Below are positions 11,721-20,479 of a stretch of 64,000 nt of DNA, in pieces. A model generated the notes under the pieces. That model did not search any database, was not told the origin of the DNA, and worked only from the letters and a program-made list of their open reading frames with translations. Each line of letters begins with the position of its first letter. Position 1 is the first letter of the stretch. The translations under genes and the position numbers were made by a program. This DNA comes from Ceriagrion tenellum (lineage: Eukaryota; Arthropoda; Insecta; Odonata; Coenagrionidae), in contig OY720638.1 of assembly GCA_963169105.1 (NCBI GenBank), positions 11,084,749-11,148,748 of the forward strand, in the 5' to 3' direction.

Positions 11721-12599
11721 TTTAAACTGTATTTAACTTTTACATATTATATTTTGCTGTAAGCGATGGCGAGCGGGAATTCGTGTAAGAGACGCACCCT
11801 CAATTTCGGCTGCGATTTCAGGGAAAAAAGGTGCGCCTCTTACCCGCGCTGCTTATACGGTAAATACCCGGCCATCTGTGATATTTGTTACCTGATGATG
11901 GCACGAAGTTGCTGAAACCCGGGTCGCATGTATAATAAAATGATGTCGATTGAAACTAAGTTGTTTTCATCATGGGTATAACGCACTTCCACAAAGTTAA
12001 GACGGAGACGATTACGTATGAATAAAAAGCATTTAAATTATCATGTGAGAGTGGTATAGATTTTCTTACGATATGGGCCTTGATAAATGTAGCCTTGTGA
12101 CGTTGATAACGATGTGACGTTATCGAAACCGATGTTGGGTTTATTTCGATTTAAGTGGAGAAATTACCGAGTGCCTTTTATTTCATCTTTGAAAGTTAAA
12201 TTCCCGGTCCCTTCCATTTTCGTTTTACGGTCATATTACTTCACGGCTGTGCTGGGGGACCCGAAATTACACTGAATGCAACGTACCAGTTTCTTGCAGT
12301 GAGGGCTGTATTGCATTGTCTCTCGATTTGAGCTGATACTCCACTTTGTTAAGTAGTCTTTCGCTGCGTGCATTCGTTCGGAATATTTCCTATAACTCGC
12401 GCATGGTTTCTGAATTCCATCGGATAATTACATTCGCCAGACGTGGAGCGTAGGAGTAACGGACCGTCAATTGCCTACGAATGGAATATATCCGATTCGG
12501 AATACGAGCCGTTCCGACGTCCCTTTGTTATGAGGGATTGCGCCTGTAAATATTTCAATTGAGTAGCAGAATGTGACTTTTAGGAAGAGTATATTAGAC

Positions 12600-13270
12600 T
12601 AGATTTTTTAAAAATTGTTTTAATAAACATAATAGTGTTACAAATTTGTTGAGGGAATTAGGGTGGGAACCTCTATCCGATCGAAGGGAGAATATAGGTT
12701 GAATATTTTACCAAAGTTTGATGTAGACTATTTTTTGCCAGACGTTGAAAATATTTTGCTAGAACCAAACTATTATGGTAGGAACGATCACATGAATAAG
12801 ATTAAGGAAATAGACTGTTGAACCTATAGATTTAAGATGTCTTTTTTCCACGTACAATAAGGGACCATAATAGTTGTGATAGATAAATTCTAGGATACAC
12901 CAGGTTAAATAGGTTTTTTCAGTAGTGCTCTATATCTTAACATGAATTGCAGGTACTAACCTCGCATGCAATCTCCGGCATGATATTCTCCTGCTTGTCT
13001 TGTAGTGCTATTTATTTGTCACATTAATAATACTAACCAGTAGTTATATCTTGAGTAGTATGCTGCATGGTAGCATGTTCTTCTTCGTATCACTCTCCAA
13101 GTTTGTGGTCTGAATGCGTACCTTTGTCCCGACTGCTTTGGCCTGCGCCTGGCATTCGGGGGAACGCGCGCGGTTCTGATTGAACTGGGATGAGTGCTGC
13201 ATGCCTGGTGTGGAATCACCCCGTGCCACACAACCCTAGTGGTGGCTTGCGCGGCATTTCGTAGATGTAT
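12600..13270 (+). mobile_element. CR1-like LINE 3' fragment
   Basis: Near 12780-12860 the plus strand resembles the C-terminal ORF2 region of the LINE copies at 14.4 and 24.6 kb, with the same aagatgtctttttt(c)cac...ataagggacca block. It ends in the family's 3' signature (caccccgtgccacacaaccctagtggtggcttg, 13219-13251) and a gtagatgtat tail. A GC-richer stretch at 13080-13200 looks inserted. The reading frame is destroyed. Confidence 0.55.
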
Positions 13271-13274
13271 ATTA

Positions 13275-14355
13275 TCTGAGTAATTATAAAGTTGATAGAA
13301 GGTGAAGTGTCTTTGTGGAATCATGACTTAGTATATGAATAAAAGTGTTGTAATTTTCCACAATATTTCCGCGTGAAATATTTGTAAGTTTTTTATCCTC
13401 AACCTATCAAAGTAGGTAATCATACTGTCGAGGGCCACGGCGTCCGTTTTTATTCGTTGCGAATGAGGCTATTCCCGTTTGTCAATAATACTTTCGTACC
13501 CTCCGCCCACTCGTCCACCCTACGCGCGACAAGTTTCGCTTCACTAGTGGGCAGTGCGTAGTTTCCTCGGACTACGTTTTCCAAGGCGTCGCTCTCTGTG
13601 GGAAGTCAGTGGCGACGGGAACTTAGTGCACTGGCGTCGCGGGCATCCTTGGCGGTGGTCGAGGAGTGTCAGATAAGAAATTGTTACTACCTCCAGCTTG
13701 ATTATCGTCTTCGAAAAATGTAGGCCAGGGCACCCCGCGCTGGAGGCCATCGGTGGTCGTAGAATAAGATAAAAATTGGCGAGGCAAATGAATCATGCTT
13801 TCTCCTTGAACCTTTGGCCAGCGGAAGTGTTAGCACTGGTCGCTGGAGAATCCAATGCCCTAGCTTTCGGGGCAGCTGGTTCTTAGGCTCAATCAGTGCG
13901 ACTTGATTACGTTCTAGAAACGAGTTGCGTGCCATGTTTGCGTGAAGGAAATTATTTTTGCCGAAATTAAACATCGTATTTGAGGGTTTTCTCGCCGTAT
14001 GTAGTTTTTATAGCTGCGTCTGTCTTCTGCATTCGTCTTTATTATCCCGTCTTGGTCTCATAAAGTTGAATATGTTGTTTTAGTAGGAATTGCGTCTCTC
14101 ATGGTCATTTATGACATTTGTTTCTTTCATCCAGTCGAGCTCGACGAGGTTACCAGATTTTTTTCATCAAATGGCCAGCTCACCAGCAGAAAAAGAGAAG
14201 TATTTTGATAACTCTGTGTCCATTAGCCGTTAACATGTACCCTATGAACCAGAAGGGAGGAATGAAACAGTACATAGGTCCCACGACATTATCATTACTT
14301 TGTAATGTTTACGGTACAGTATGCTATTTTAGTTGTTCCTCTAATCGTAATTTGA
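13275..14355. other. no recognisable gene
   Basis: Unassigned sequence between two LINE fragments. Minus frames at 13544-13750 and 13702-13974 have no support as genes. Confidence 0.35.
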
Positions 14356-14357
14356 GT

Positions 14358-15573
14358 ACATCTACATCTACGTAATACCCTGCGAGCCACCACGAGGGTG
14401 TGTGGCAGGGGGTGAAGATCACCAAACATGCACTATTGCCATGCAAGTAGGATATTTAAGGGAGACATGCTAGAGAACAGGGTCACATGCAGCTAGATGG
14501 TTAGTATCTACATAATAAGAAAGGGATTATTGGTTGTTATTACATGCATCATGTACTAGAGACTACTCTATTTCACCTACCTATCCCTTTGCTACGCTGC
14601 CTATTGTTCTCTCTTATGATGCGCGGGAAAAATGACATTTTAAATCTATCGGTACGACAATCTATCTCTCTAATCCTGTTAATCTGATCAAACCTAGCAT
14701 AATACGCAGGGGTTCTCAATATACGTCATCTGTGAACAAATCGGTTTCGAATTTACTTAAAAGGTTTAACCTAAATTTTAACCTGCGTTCTGATAGTAAT
14801 TCCCATCCTAGTTCTTTTATTAAATTCGTAACACTTATACAATTATCATAACGGCCTTCAACAAATCTAGCGGATCTCCTTTACACACGCTCTAATTCTT
14901 TTATCATACCTTCCTCGTACGGATCCCATATAGTAGCGGCATATTCTAAATGAGGCTTGACAAGTGTAAAATAGCTTCTTTCTCGTACTCTCTCATCGCT
15001 AGAACCCTTTTTACGAATCCTTATCTACGGTTTGCTACATTAGTTATTTCCCTGATGTGTTTCCCCCATGACATGTCTTCAGTGATGGTGACGCCTAAGT
15101 ATTTAATAGATTCTACTTTAGATATTTTCTTTTCTTTGATGCAATAATTATTCCGGGGAAAGCCATTTTTTTTCCAAAAGTTCATTATCTCGCATTTCTT
15201 CAAATTTAATTCTAGCTGCCAACTATCACACCAATCATCAATCGCATCTAAATCCTATTTCTAAAGACTGGATGTCCTCTTCATTTCTAATTTCCTTATA
15301 CACAACTGCATCATCGGCAAAAATATGGAGCTTGTTATTTTTTACTAATGTATTCAAGTCATTTACGAAGAGAAGAGATAAAATTGGACCTATCACGCTT
15401 CCCTGGGGAACACCCGATGAAACTTTAACTTCGCCTGAGCTGACACCATCTAATACCACCCTTTGAACGCGTTCATGTAAGAAGTCTCCTATCCAGCCTA
15501 CTATATTACTGTCTATCCCGTATGATGCTAACTTCGCGAGTAGCGTAGATGTGTGCGGCATTGTATTCATTTT
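14358..15573 (-). mobile_element. 5'-truncated CR1/Jockey-like LINE
   Basis: Read on the minus strand, reverse transcriptase sequence comes first (15238-15570). It is followed by the post-RT region with KYLGVTITEDMSWGKHI (about 15060-15115), then a thumb/C-terminal region with LVRPHLEYAATIWDPYEEG-like residues (about 14930-14965), then 3' UTR. The 3' end is the conserved ccctgcgagccaccacgagg block and a ctacatctac tail at 14358-14375. It lacks the endonuclease and N-terminal RT, as expected from abortive target-primed reverse transcription. Frameshifts separate the coding pieces. Confidence 0.8.
15238..15570 (-). pseudogene. LINE reverse transcriptase core fragment
   Basis: This is the RT palm of the LINE at 14358-15573. 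It shows SSGVPQGSVIGPIL (RT motif 4) and the catalytic box HIFADDAVVYKE with both aspartates intact. Upstream residues (LASYGIDSNIVGWIGDFL, ERVQRVVLDG) match the usual spacing before motif 4 in CR1/Jockey-type enzymes. In a complete element it copies LINE RNA at a nicked chromosomal site. Here only about 110 codons survive in one frame, the N-terminal RT and endonuclease are missing, and the C-terminal part continues in other frames, so it is dead. Assignment to RT is firm; assignment to CR1 rather than a neighbouring clade is tentative. Confidence 0.85.
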
Positions 15574-15599
15574 AGTGCTTTCTTTTTAAAGGCTTGTAC

Positions 15600-16690
15600 T
15601 CATCGTTTATGTTTATCAGTTGTGATTAATATCCGTGGCGTTATTAATGTGTAAATGATGGACCGAGACAGAGAGAGACACTAGAGTTGGCGAGCGTTTC
15701 GGATGTGCCGCGCCGTGGAAGTGACGTCGAGGACGTGACGTCGATGGAAGTGGCATGGCGGGTCGAGAGAGGCGGGAGGAACCGTTTCCACGGCTCCTTT
15801 CCCACTTCCTGCGCCGTCCCGTCATCCCGACCTCCACTTGGCTCGCAGTCAAAATAACTTGTAGCAAACTCAATTTGCGTCGCGTTTACCTCCTTGCTAC
15901 TAAGGCATCATTTTTTTGGTAGCGCGTGTGGCGGAAGCCCTTTAAGAGTGCCTCACGCACCCTCGCCATTCCCCTTGTTGGCACGACGCCGTACTCTGAG
16001 CGGAGCGGTAGCCGTTTCACGGACACGAGCGCACTGGGGCTGCGGTGGATGCTATTAACTCGTTTGGCGGACGTGTCTCACCAGAAATCAAGAGGATGGT
16101 GATATGTGGAAAAGAGACCTTCCGGCTAAGGGAGTTTCTTCGCCTTAGCTCTTAGTCTCGGCCGAGGCGTTGAGTTGGTACAGTTCACTCTTCAGTTTTG
16201 AGGTACGTTAGGCGATGTTTTAATCTCGGTTTTGCTGCCCTTACCTCACCCTTTTCGGATTTATTGGGAGGTTTTACACTGTTGTCTCAACCGGAACGTT
16301 TAGAGCTCTTTGAGACGGTAGGTTTCACTGCCGGTAATAATTTTGTTTCAAAAAATACTTTTCTCTATTTATTACATGGGAAGTCTCATTCTAGTCACTT
16401 CCTTGTCTTTATTACGCTGATGTTGGTTTTCATGCTGGGCACCCTAAAACTTCCATGATTGGTTTCAGGGCTTTGCAAGCAATCAATGACAATAAAATCG
16501 TGTGGGCATGTATCTAGATGCAGGCATCTTACTCGAATTTGAGCTAGAGTTTTCCCATTCACTTATTAATTACAATCCCTCATAGCAGTCGTCTAATAAA
16601 CAAGCAGATATCTCCAGGACATCTCATTTTTCTAATCCCCTAAATGATTTTTGAGATGAGAGTGTCGGTTCTGATTTTCTATTCCTCGGA
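15600..16690. other. GC-rich stretch, no gene assigned
   Basis: The first 450 bases (about 15650-16060) are GC-rich with repeated gacgtcgagg-type units. The rest is AT-rich. No exon, RNA gene or mobile-element boundary was identified. Confidence 0.3.
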
Positions 16691-16695
16691 GAACT

Positions 16696-16940
16696 ATCTT
16701 CACATGATATCGAAGACTTTTCGGGTTCTCTTCCGCGTGTTTCCATTGTCGAAGACGACAGTTTCGACAGCGTTGCAGCTGTCTTCTTCAGATCAGAGGT
16801 ACTTCTGACCTGAAGAAGACAGCTGCAACGCTGTCGAAACTGTCCTCTTCGACAATGGAAACACGCGGAAGAGAACCCGAAAAGTCTTCGATATCATGTG
16901 AACGACTCCGCGGAAGCCCTAGAGTTCATATCTTCACATA
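16696..16940. mobile_element. long palindrome (91-bp arms) with direct-repeat flanks
   Basis: Arms at 16701-16791 and 16810-16900 are almost perfectly complementary, with an 18-base spacer. Each arm holds a ctgaagaagacagctgc...gctgtcgaaac motif whose internal gacagc/gctgtc pair forms a 6-bp stem. The 11-bp repeat TATCTTCACAT occurs at 16695-16705 and 16929-16939, consistent with a target-site duplication, and an asymmetric tail (gaacgactccgcgg) follows the right arm. The same design is seen at 10370, 46158 and 57931. There is no coding content. Confidence 0.7.
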
Positions 16941-17004
16941 ATTACCCAACAGTTACTATATTCCGGCCGAGGGAAAATCCTGATAGTGCTCTGCGATGCC
17001 TTAA

Positions 17005-17205
17005 GGTAGTGCGAGCGAGATAGTTCCCTAATTATAATTGAGACCATATTCGAATTATACGTTTTAATTTCACCAGCTGTGAGACACTTGAATTAAATAT
17101 AGCATTATTAATGGTACAATGATATAGTTTTACATGACAGAAATTGTAAGGTATCCAATGAAAATATCTAAATAATTATTTAACTTGACTCATTTTTTTC
17201 ACGTG
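17005..17205 (-). mobile_element. TTAA-flanked MITE, truncated minus copy
   Basis: It begins at a TTAA with ggtagtgcgagcgagatag, the right terminus of the family read in reverse, and continues into the internal sequence of the copies at 47593 and 58636. It breaks off near 17205, shortly before a plus-oriented copy begins at 17228. The two form an inverted pair. Confidence 0.7.
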
Positions 17206-17227
17206 GTAGGTAAGGTAAGTACTTTAA

Positions 17228-17653
17228 GGTAGTCTGAGCGAAATATCATTTTACCTAGCAATCAATGAGTTTGGTCTCATTTTAAAGAAAAATATATCGC
17301 CCTTCCATTGACATAAAAAATTCAACGCCTTACCACATTACTTTCCGAGATATTTTCCATAAAATACCAGCCATTTTACATGGGAAATGGTACGTTTATG
17401 CTCTCCAGAGAGACCTTATATGAGAAATGAGGCTTTTCCTACTCTTAGATCTCGTCAAAAAATCAACAGTGTGTAATTTGTGTGTTTTCTCAACTATTTT
17501 TAAAAATTAAACATATTGTCACCGCAGTAAATTCTTCGGGATCACAATAAACCTTCCGTTTCGATGCAGTTTCCTACGTACCGCGTGAAAACAATGAGTC
17601 AAGTTAAAGACTATCTCGCTCGCAAGTTAAAGGCTATCTCGCTTCGCACTACC
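17228..17653 (+). mobile_element. TTAA-flanked MITE, internally deleted copy
   Basis: It starts after TTAA with ggtagtctgagcgaaatatc and ends in ctcgcttcgcactacc before TTGA. Compared with 47593-48161 it has lost about 150-190 bp before its right end and carries a duplicated ctatctcgctcgc segment. It is non-coding. The TTAA target resembles piggyBac-type insertion, though the ggtagt terminus is not the usual CCC. Confidence 0.75.
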
Positions 17654-17659
17654 TTGAGG

Positions 17660-18480
17660 TGCAGTCCGAAGGATGTTGCAATCGTAAGCCTTGGAGCCCT
17701 CCCGCAAGGGTGGAACCTTGAGGCCGGAAGCCGCTCATCGTCACGAGTGCGGCGAGAATGGGTCGGAATACCGTCAGACAATTTTCGTTTTCGAAGAAAG
17801 TATTATGCAACGTCTTATGGGGAGTGTGAATGAAATAAAAATCTATGGATCTTCGTCTGTAAAGCATGCGGCGAGTAAGGAGCCAGATGGTCCTGCTCAT
17901 ATAACTGCGCTGACGAAAGCAGGCCGATGAGCCGAAAAAGTTGCATGATCAAGTGATCAAACAGGTAAGGGCGACTTCGGCTATATTTTCACGAAGATTC
18001 AGGTTTTACAGCCATCTTTGAAGTGCGATCTCTCCCAATCAAAAATGTTGCCAATTCGGGAGCCTTGAATGGTTTATTTGTCATCTCTCGTTCAATGTGG
18101 GCGTCTGATAACCCAGCGACAGACTCATGTTTCGTCGTGTTGTCAGTGACGATGCTGACTTTTTCATTTCCACGTTTTGAGATTTGGGATTTTTATCGCT
18201 CTGATTCTGTGGGTACATTTTTTCTTGACTCGACCGTGTGGACAAGTTTAATGCGTATGAGAGTGAATGTTTTTATTTCAAAAATGTCATTGGATAGCAG
18301 CAGTCTTGTAAGCAGTTATTGCCCGCGTATGATCGCAATTTTAAGAACATCATTAGGGTGTCCAGCCAGTGATGTTGCCTCTCGATTGGTTCACCAAGTT
18401 ACGTGTTACTAAATCTCTGTAAGTGATGCACTCAGGCTGATTTAATGCAATTTAATGGGGTGTCTATTGGTATGTCACTG
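17660..18480. other. no recognisable gene
   Basis: A 129-codon plus frame at 18023-18412 has no recognisable domain. Nothing else is supported. Confidence 0.35.
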
Positions 18481-18481
18481 A

Positions 18482-18703
18482 ATGCATCTAGGTTTTGAAA
18501 ATTTGACATACTTGTGGGAACCAGAAGGTAAATTTTATCCTTATGAAGACCATTATAGACAGATTCGCGTAAGGGACAGTGAATATAGGCTCATTGTAAC
18601 ACTAGATCGGAGTGGACGCAGTATGATACAATTCGTTAAATACCGTCGACTAGTTAACCCAGAATGTTTGAGCACTATTGAAAAAGTGTTGTCGTGTACG
18701 AGT
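18482..18703 (+). other. short open frame of uncertain reality
   Basis: A 74-codon frame has a charged, aromatic, soluble-protein-like composition (WEPEGKFYPYEDHYRQIRVR, then IVTLDRSGRSMIQFVKYRR). No family is recognised and no clean splice acceptor or donor brackets it. It lies just upstream of a CpG island. It may be a remnant of an element or a chance frame; I kept it only because its composition is less biased than that of its neighbours. Confidence 0.15.
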
Positions 18704-19077
18704 TAGGCTACCTTCTGCTGGCGATTCCCACCCTGACAGTGAATACATGGGGACGTGGGAGTCGCGACGAAGCAGTGTAGCGGTGAATGTGAAGCGCGAA
18801 TCAATGTCAACGCGTGGACTGATTCCTCGCCCGCCCCCCTCCCCTCCTCTGCTCTTCCGCGTCGCTTGGAACGTGGATGACTCGGTCGTGGAGTGCGGGC
18901 GGACCACGGGTGTTGCGTGGCGGCGGCGCGGGTGCCGAAAGCGAGCAGATTCCTGTCGAGAGAGGATGTGGGGGATTGTTTTGAGCGGGTGTCGGAGGGG
19001 CCGCCGCACGAGGAAGTGGACTCGTTCGGCTTGGGATTCGGTGCGCCTCGGAAGTGGGTCAGCCGCTTCTCCGAATT

Positions 19078-19117
19078 ATGTGGGCCGCGCCGCGCAAGTG
19101 CTCGGCGGCCCGTCAAG
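19078..19117 (+). CDS. candidate short start exon
   Basis: An ATG in the CpG island opens 13 codons (MWAAPRKCSAARQ) plus one base and runs into a good donor, cgtcaag|gtaaac at 19117/19118. Splicing in phase 1 would be required. There is no further support, since such a short exon cannot be tested by composition. It is offered because the ATG, island and donor coincide, as at 1680-1849. Confidence 0.22.
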
Positions 19118-19310
19118 GTAAACGCTCGCTGGGAGGGAACCCCTCGCCACCTTTGTTCGAAGCCGAGGAGACTTGGTTTGCTCCGAGGACGTACGCTCTC
19201 TCGCGGGAGCGTCTTGTGGTGGCTCGCGCAAAGCGGTCGACCCACCCTCCACCAAACTCCTCCTCCTCCCCATCTAACCCCCCCCCACCCGACCCCCCCG
19301 CCCCATCCGA

Positions 19311-19328
19311 CCCACTCCCTCCCCGCCC
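19311..19328 (-). other. G-quadruplex-capable motif
   Basis: The minus strand reads GGGCGGGGAGGGAGTGGG: four G runs of at least three with 1-2 base loops, which fits the canonical quadruplex pattern. It lies 190 bp downstream of the candidate donor, that is in the first intron if the island is a plus-strand promoter. Confidence 0.5.
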
Positions 19329-19439
19329 ACCGACATCCTCCCCCTCTCGCCGCAAACCATGTCACGGTGTCACGAACCGCAGGCACCGCCGTTCATTTGG
19401 AATCGCTCCGCCCGGACTCAGTGCCTGACGGTGTGATTT

Positions 19440-20360
19440 AGTTTTCTTGACACCGTAAGTGGTGTGCTGGGTTTCGTCCTGAATCAATCAATAGTTAGTC
19501 CTACCGCACTGACGGCGCAAAACTCCTCACCACGGTATTTGCCTCTTATTCATGCACCCGTTTGCTTGGAGGCGTAACTGAAATAACCTTTTTGGATCTA
19601 CCAGTATTCTTTAATCTTGAAAGATGTGTGCCCTTATGCGACGTTTGTTCCATTGTTATTCCTCATAAAGTTGCTTACTTCCTATAATGTAGGGCAATCC
19701 GTGATTGCAAACGTCCAATGAGCAATTCGTATGAGTTGGACTGTAGTGGTTATCAAATATTTTTCGTTAAGGGAGCTGCCTCGGAACTATAAACTTTTCG
19801 GCTGTATTAATTATCTGCGTGGAAACTTTTTAATTGTTTTTTTACACATCTTAGCTTATTGATATTTGTAGTCAAATGCGGATCGAGCCAGCTGACTACT
19901 GCAAATTTAAAATTAGAGTTCTGCATAATCAAGGGATGAGAAAGTGACTTTACAAAATAGAAAATCAATTCAGGAAATAATGCGAAATGGAACCTTTTTT
20001 AGCAGCACGAATCCCTCCGTCATTTCCCCTGGGTCCTGCCAACCCGAGGAACGTGGTCAATCTATTCCTGCGAGTCCCTACGACCCATCTCAGCCTCGTC
20101 TTTAAAAGAGGTGCGATGGAGATCCGGGAAGAAGGGCGATGAAGTGTGAGTGCCCTGAGGGGGGGTTTTATTTTTCACATTCAAGGGCAAGAGTTGTTAC
20201 AGAAACGTTTCTAGAGGTTGTTTTGAATGCGTTTTATAGTAACGATATACATTCGCAGTGCGAAGTTCTGTTGAAATGATTCCCGACCACGTCTGCCTCC
20301 CCAGGTGTTTTGTGCGCTCGACATGGGAATTTTCCGTGGCTCTCATTTGAGCGCGTCATT
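19440..20360. other. no recognisable gene
   Basis: AT-rich; no supported feature. Confidence 0.35.
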
Positions 20361-20364
20361 GGTC

Positions 20365-20477
20365 GCGTTCAGCCAAGCAAACTGTCTGCTTGCAAAAAGC
20401 GCTGTTCGGCACTTTCACGAGCATAGAAATTATCACTGCTTCCCGCTCTGCTAGCGATCGCTTGCTTGGCTGAACGC
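20365..20477. mobile_element. 113-bp MITE
   Basis: Perfect 16-bp terminal inverted repeats gcgttcagccaagcaa (20365-20380) and ttgcttggctgaacgc (20462-20477) surround about 80 bp of non-coding DNA. No clear target duplication was found and the superfamily was not assigned. Confidence 0.7.
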
Positions 20478-20479
20478 AT

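Larger units (their letters stand above)
10370..12014. mobile_element. 1.6 kb element with inverted arms and 14-bp TSD, Penelope-like candidate
   Basis: Two nearly identical arms of about 115 bp face each other at 10377-10490 and 11865-11978. Each carries a gaaacccgggtcgcatgt block and an acctgatgatggcacgaag block. The element is flanked by the exact 14-bp repeat CGTATGAATAAAAA at 10356-10369 and 12015-12028, a convincing target-site duplication. After the right arm comes an asymmetric tail with cacttccacaaagttaag, also present in the palindrome at 58 kb. There is no coding capacity. Inverted terminal pseudo-LTRs with hammerhead-type motifs are known in Penelope-like elements, so a non-autonomous relative is my inference. 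The interior holds two nested inverted-repeat elements. Confidence 0.62.
18700..19440. promoter_or_regulatory. CpG island with C-rich tract
   Basis: A dense CG-rich block of about 700 bp with AT-rich flanks. It holds the short start-exon candidate at 19078-19117 and, downstream, a polypyrimidine/C-run tract (19257-19350) whose minus strand is G-rich. Overlapping frames on four strand/frame combinations reach 182-227 codons with Arg/Pro/Gly-biased content, which is typical of non-coding GC islands. Probable promoter. Confidence 0.45.

Noticed and set aside
11895..11945. Canonical hammerhead ribozyme at the right arm
   Set aside because: An extra base after CTGATGA and poor stem II pairing, so not annotated as a ribozyme. 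Kept as a resemblance only.
17005..17653. CRISPR-like or satellite array
   Set aside because: The repeats are an inverted pair of MITEs with TTAA flanks, not regularly spaced direct repeats.
18703..19386. 227-codon minus and 182-codon plus frames in the CpG island
   Set aside because: Overlap each other in several frames, with Arg/Pro/Gly/Trp bias from GC content and G runs. Not coding.
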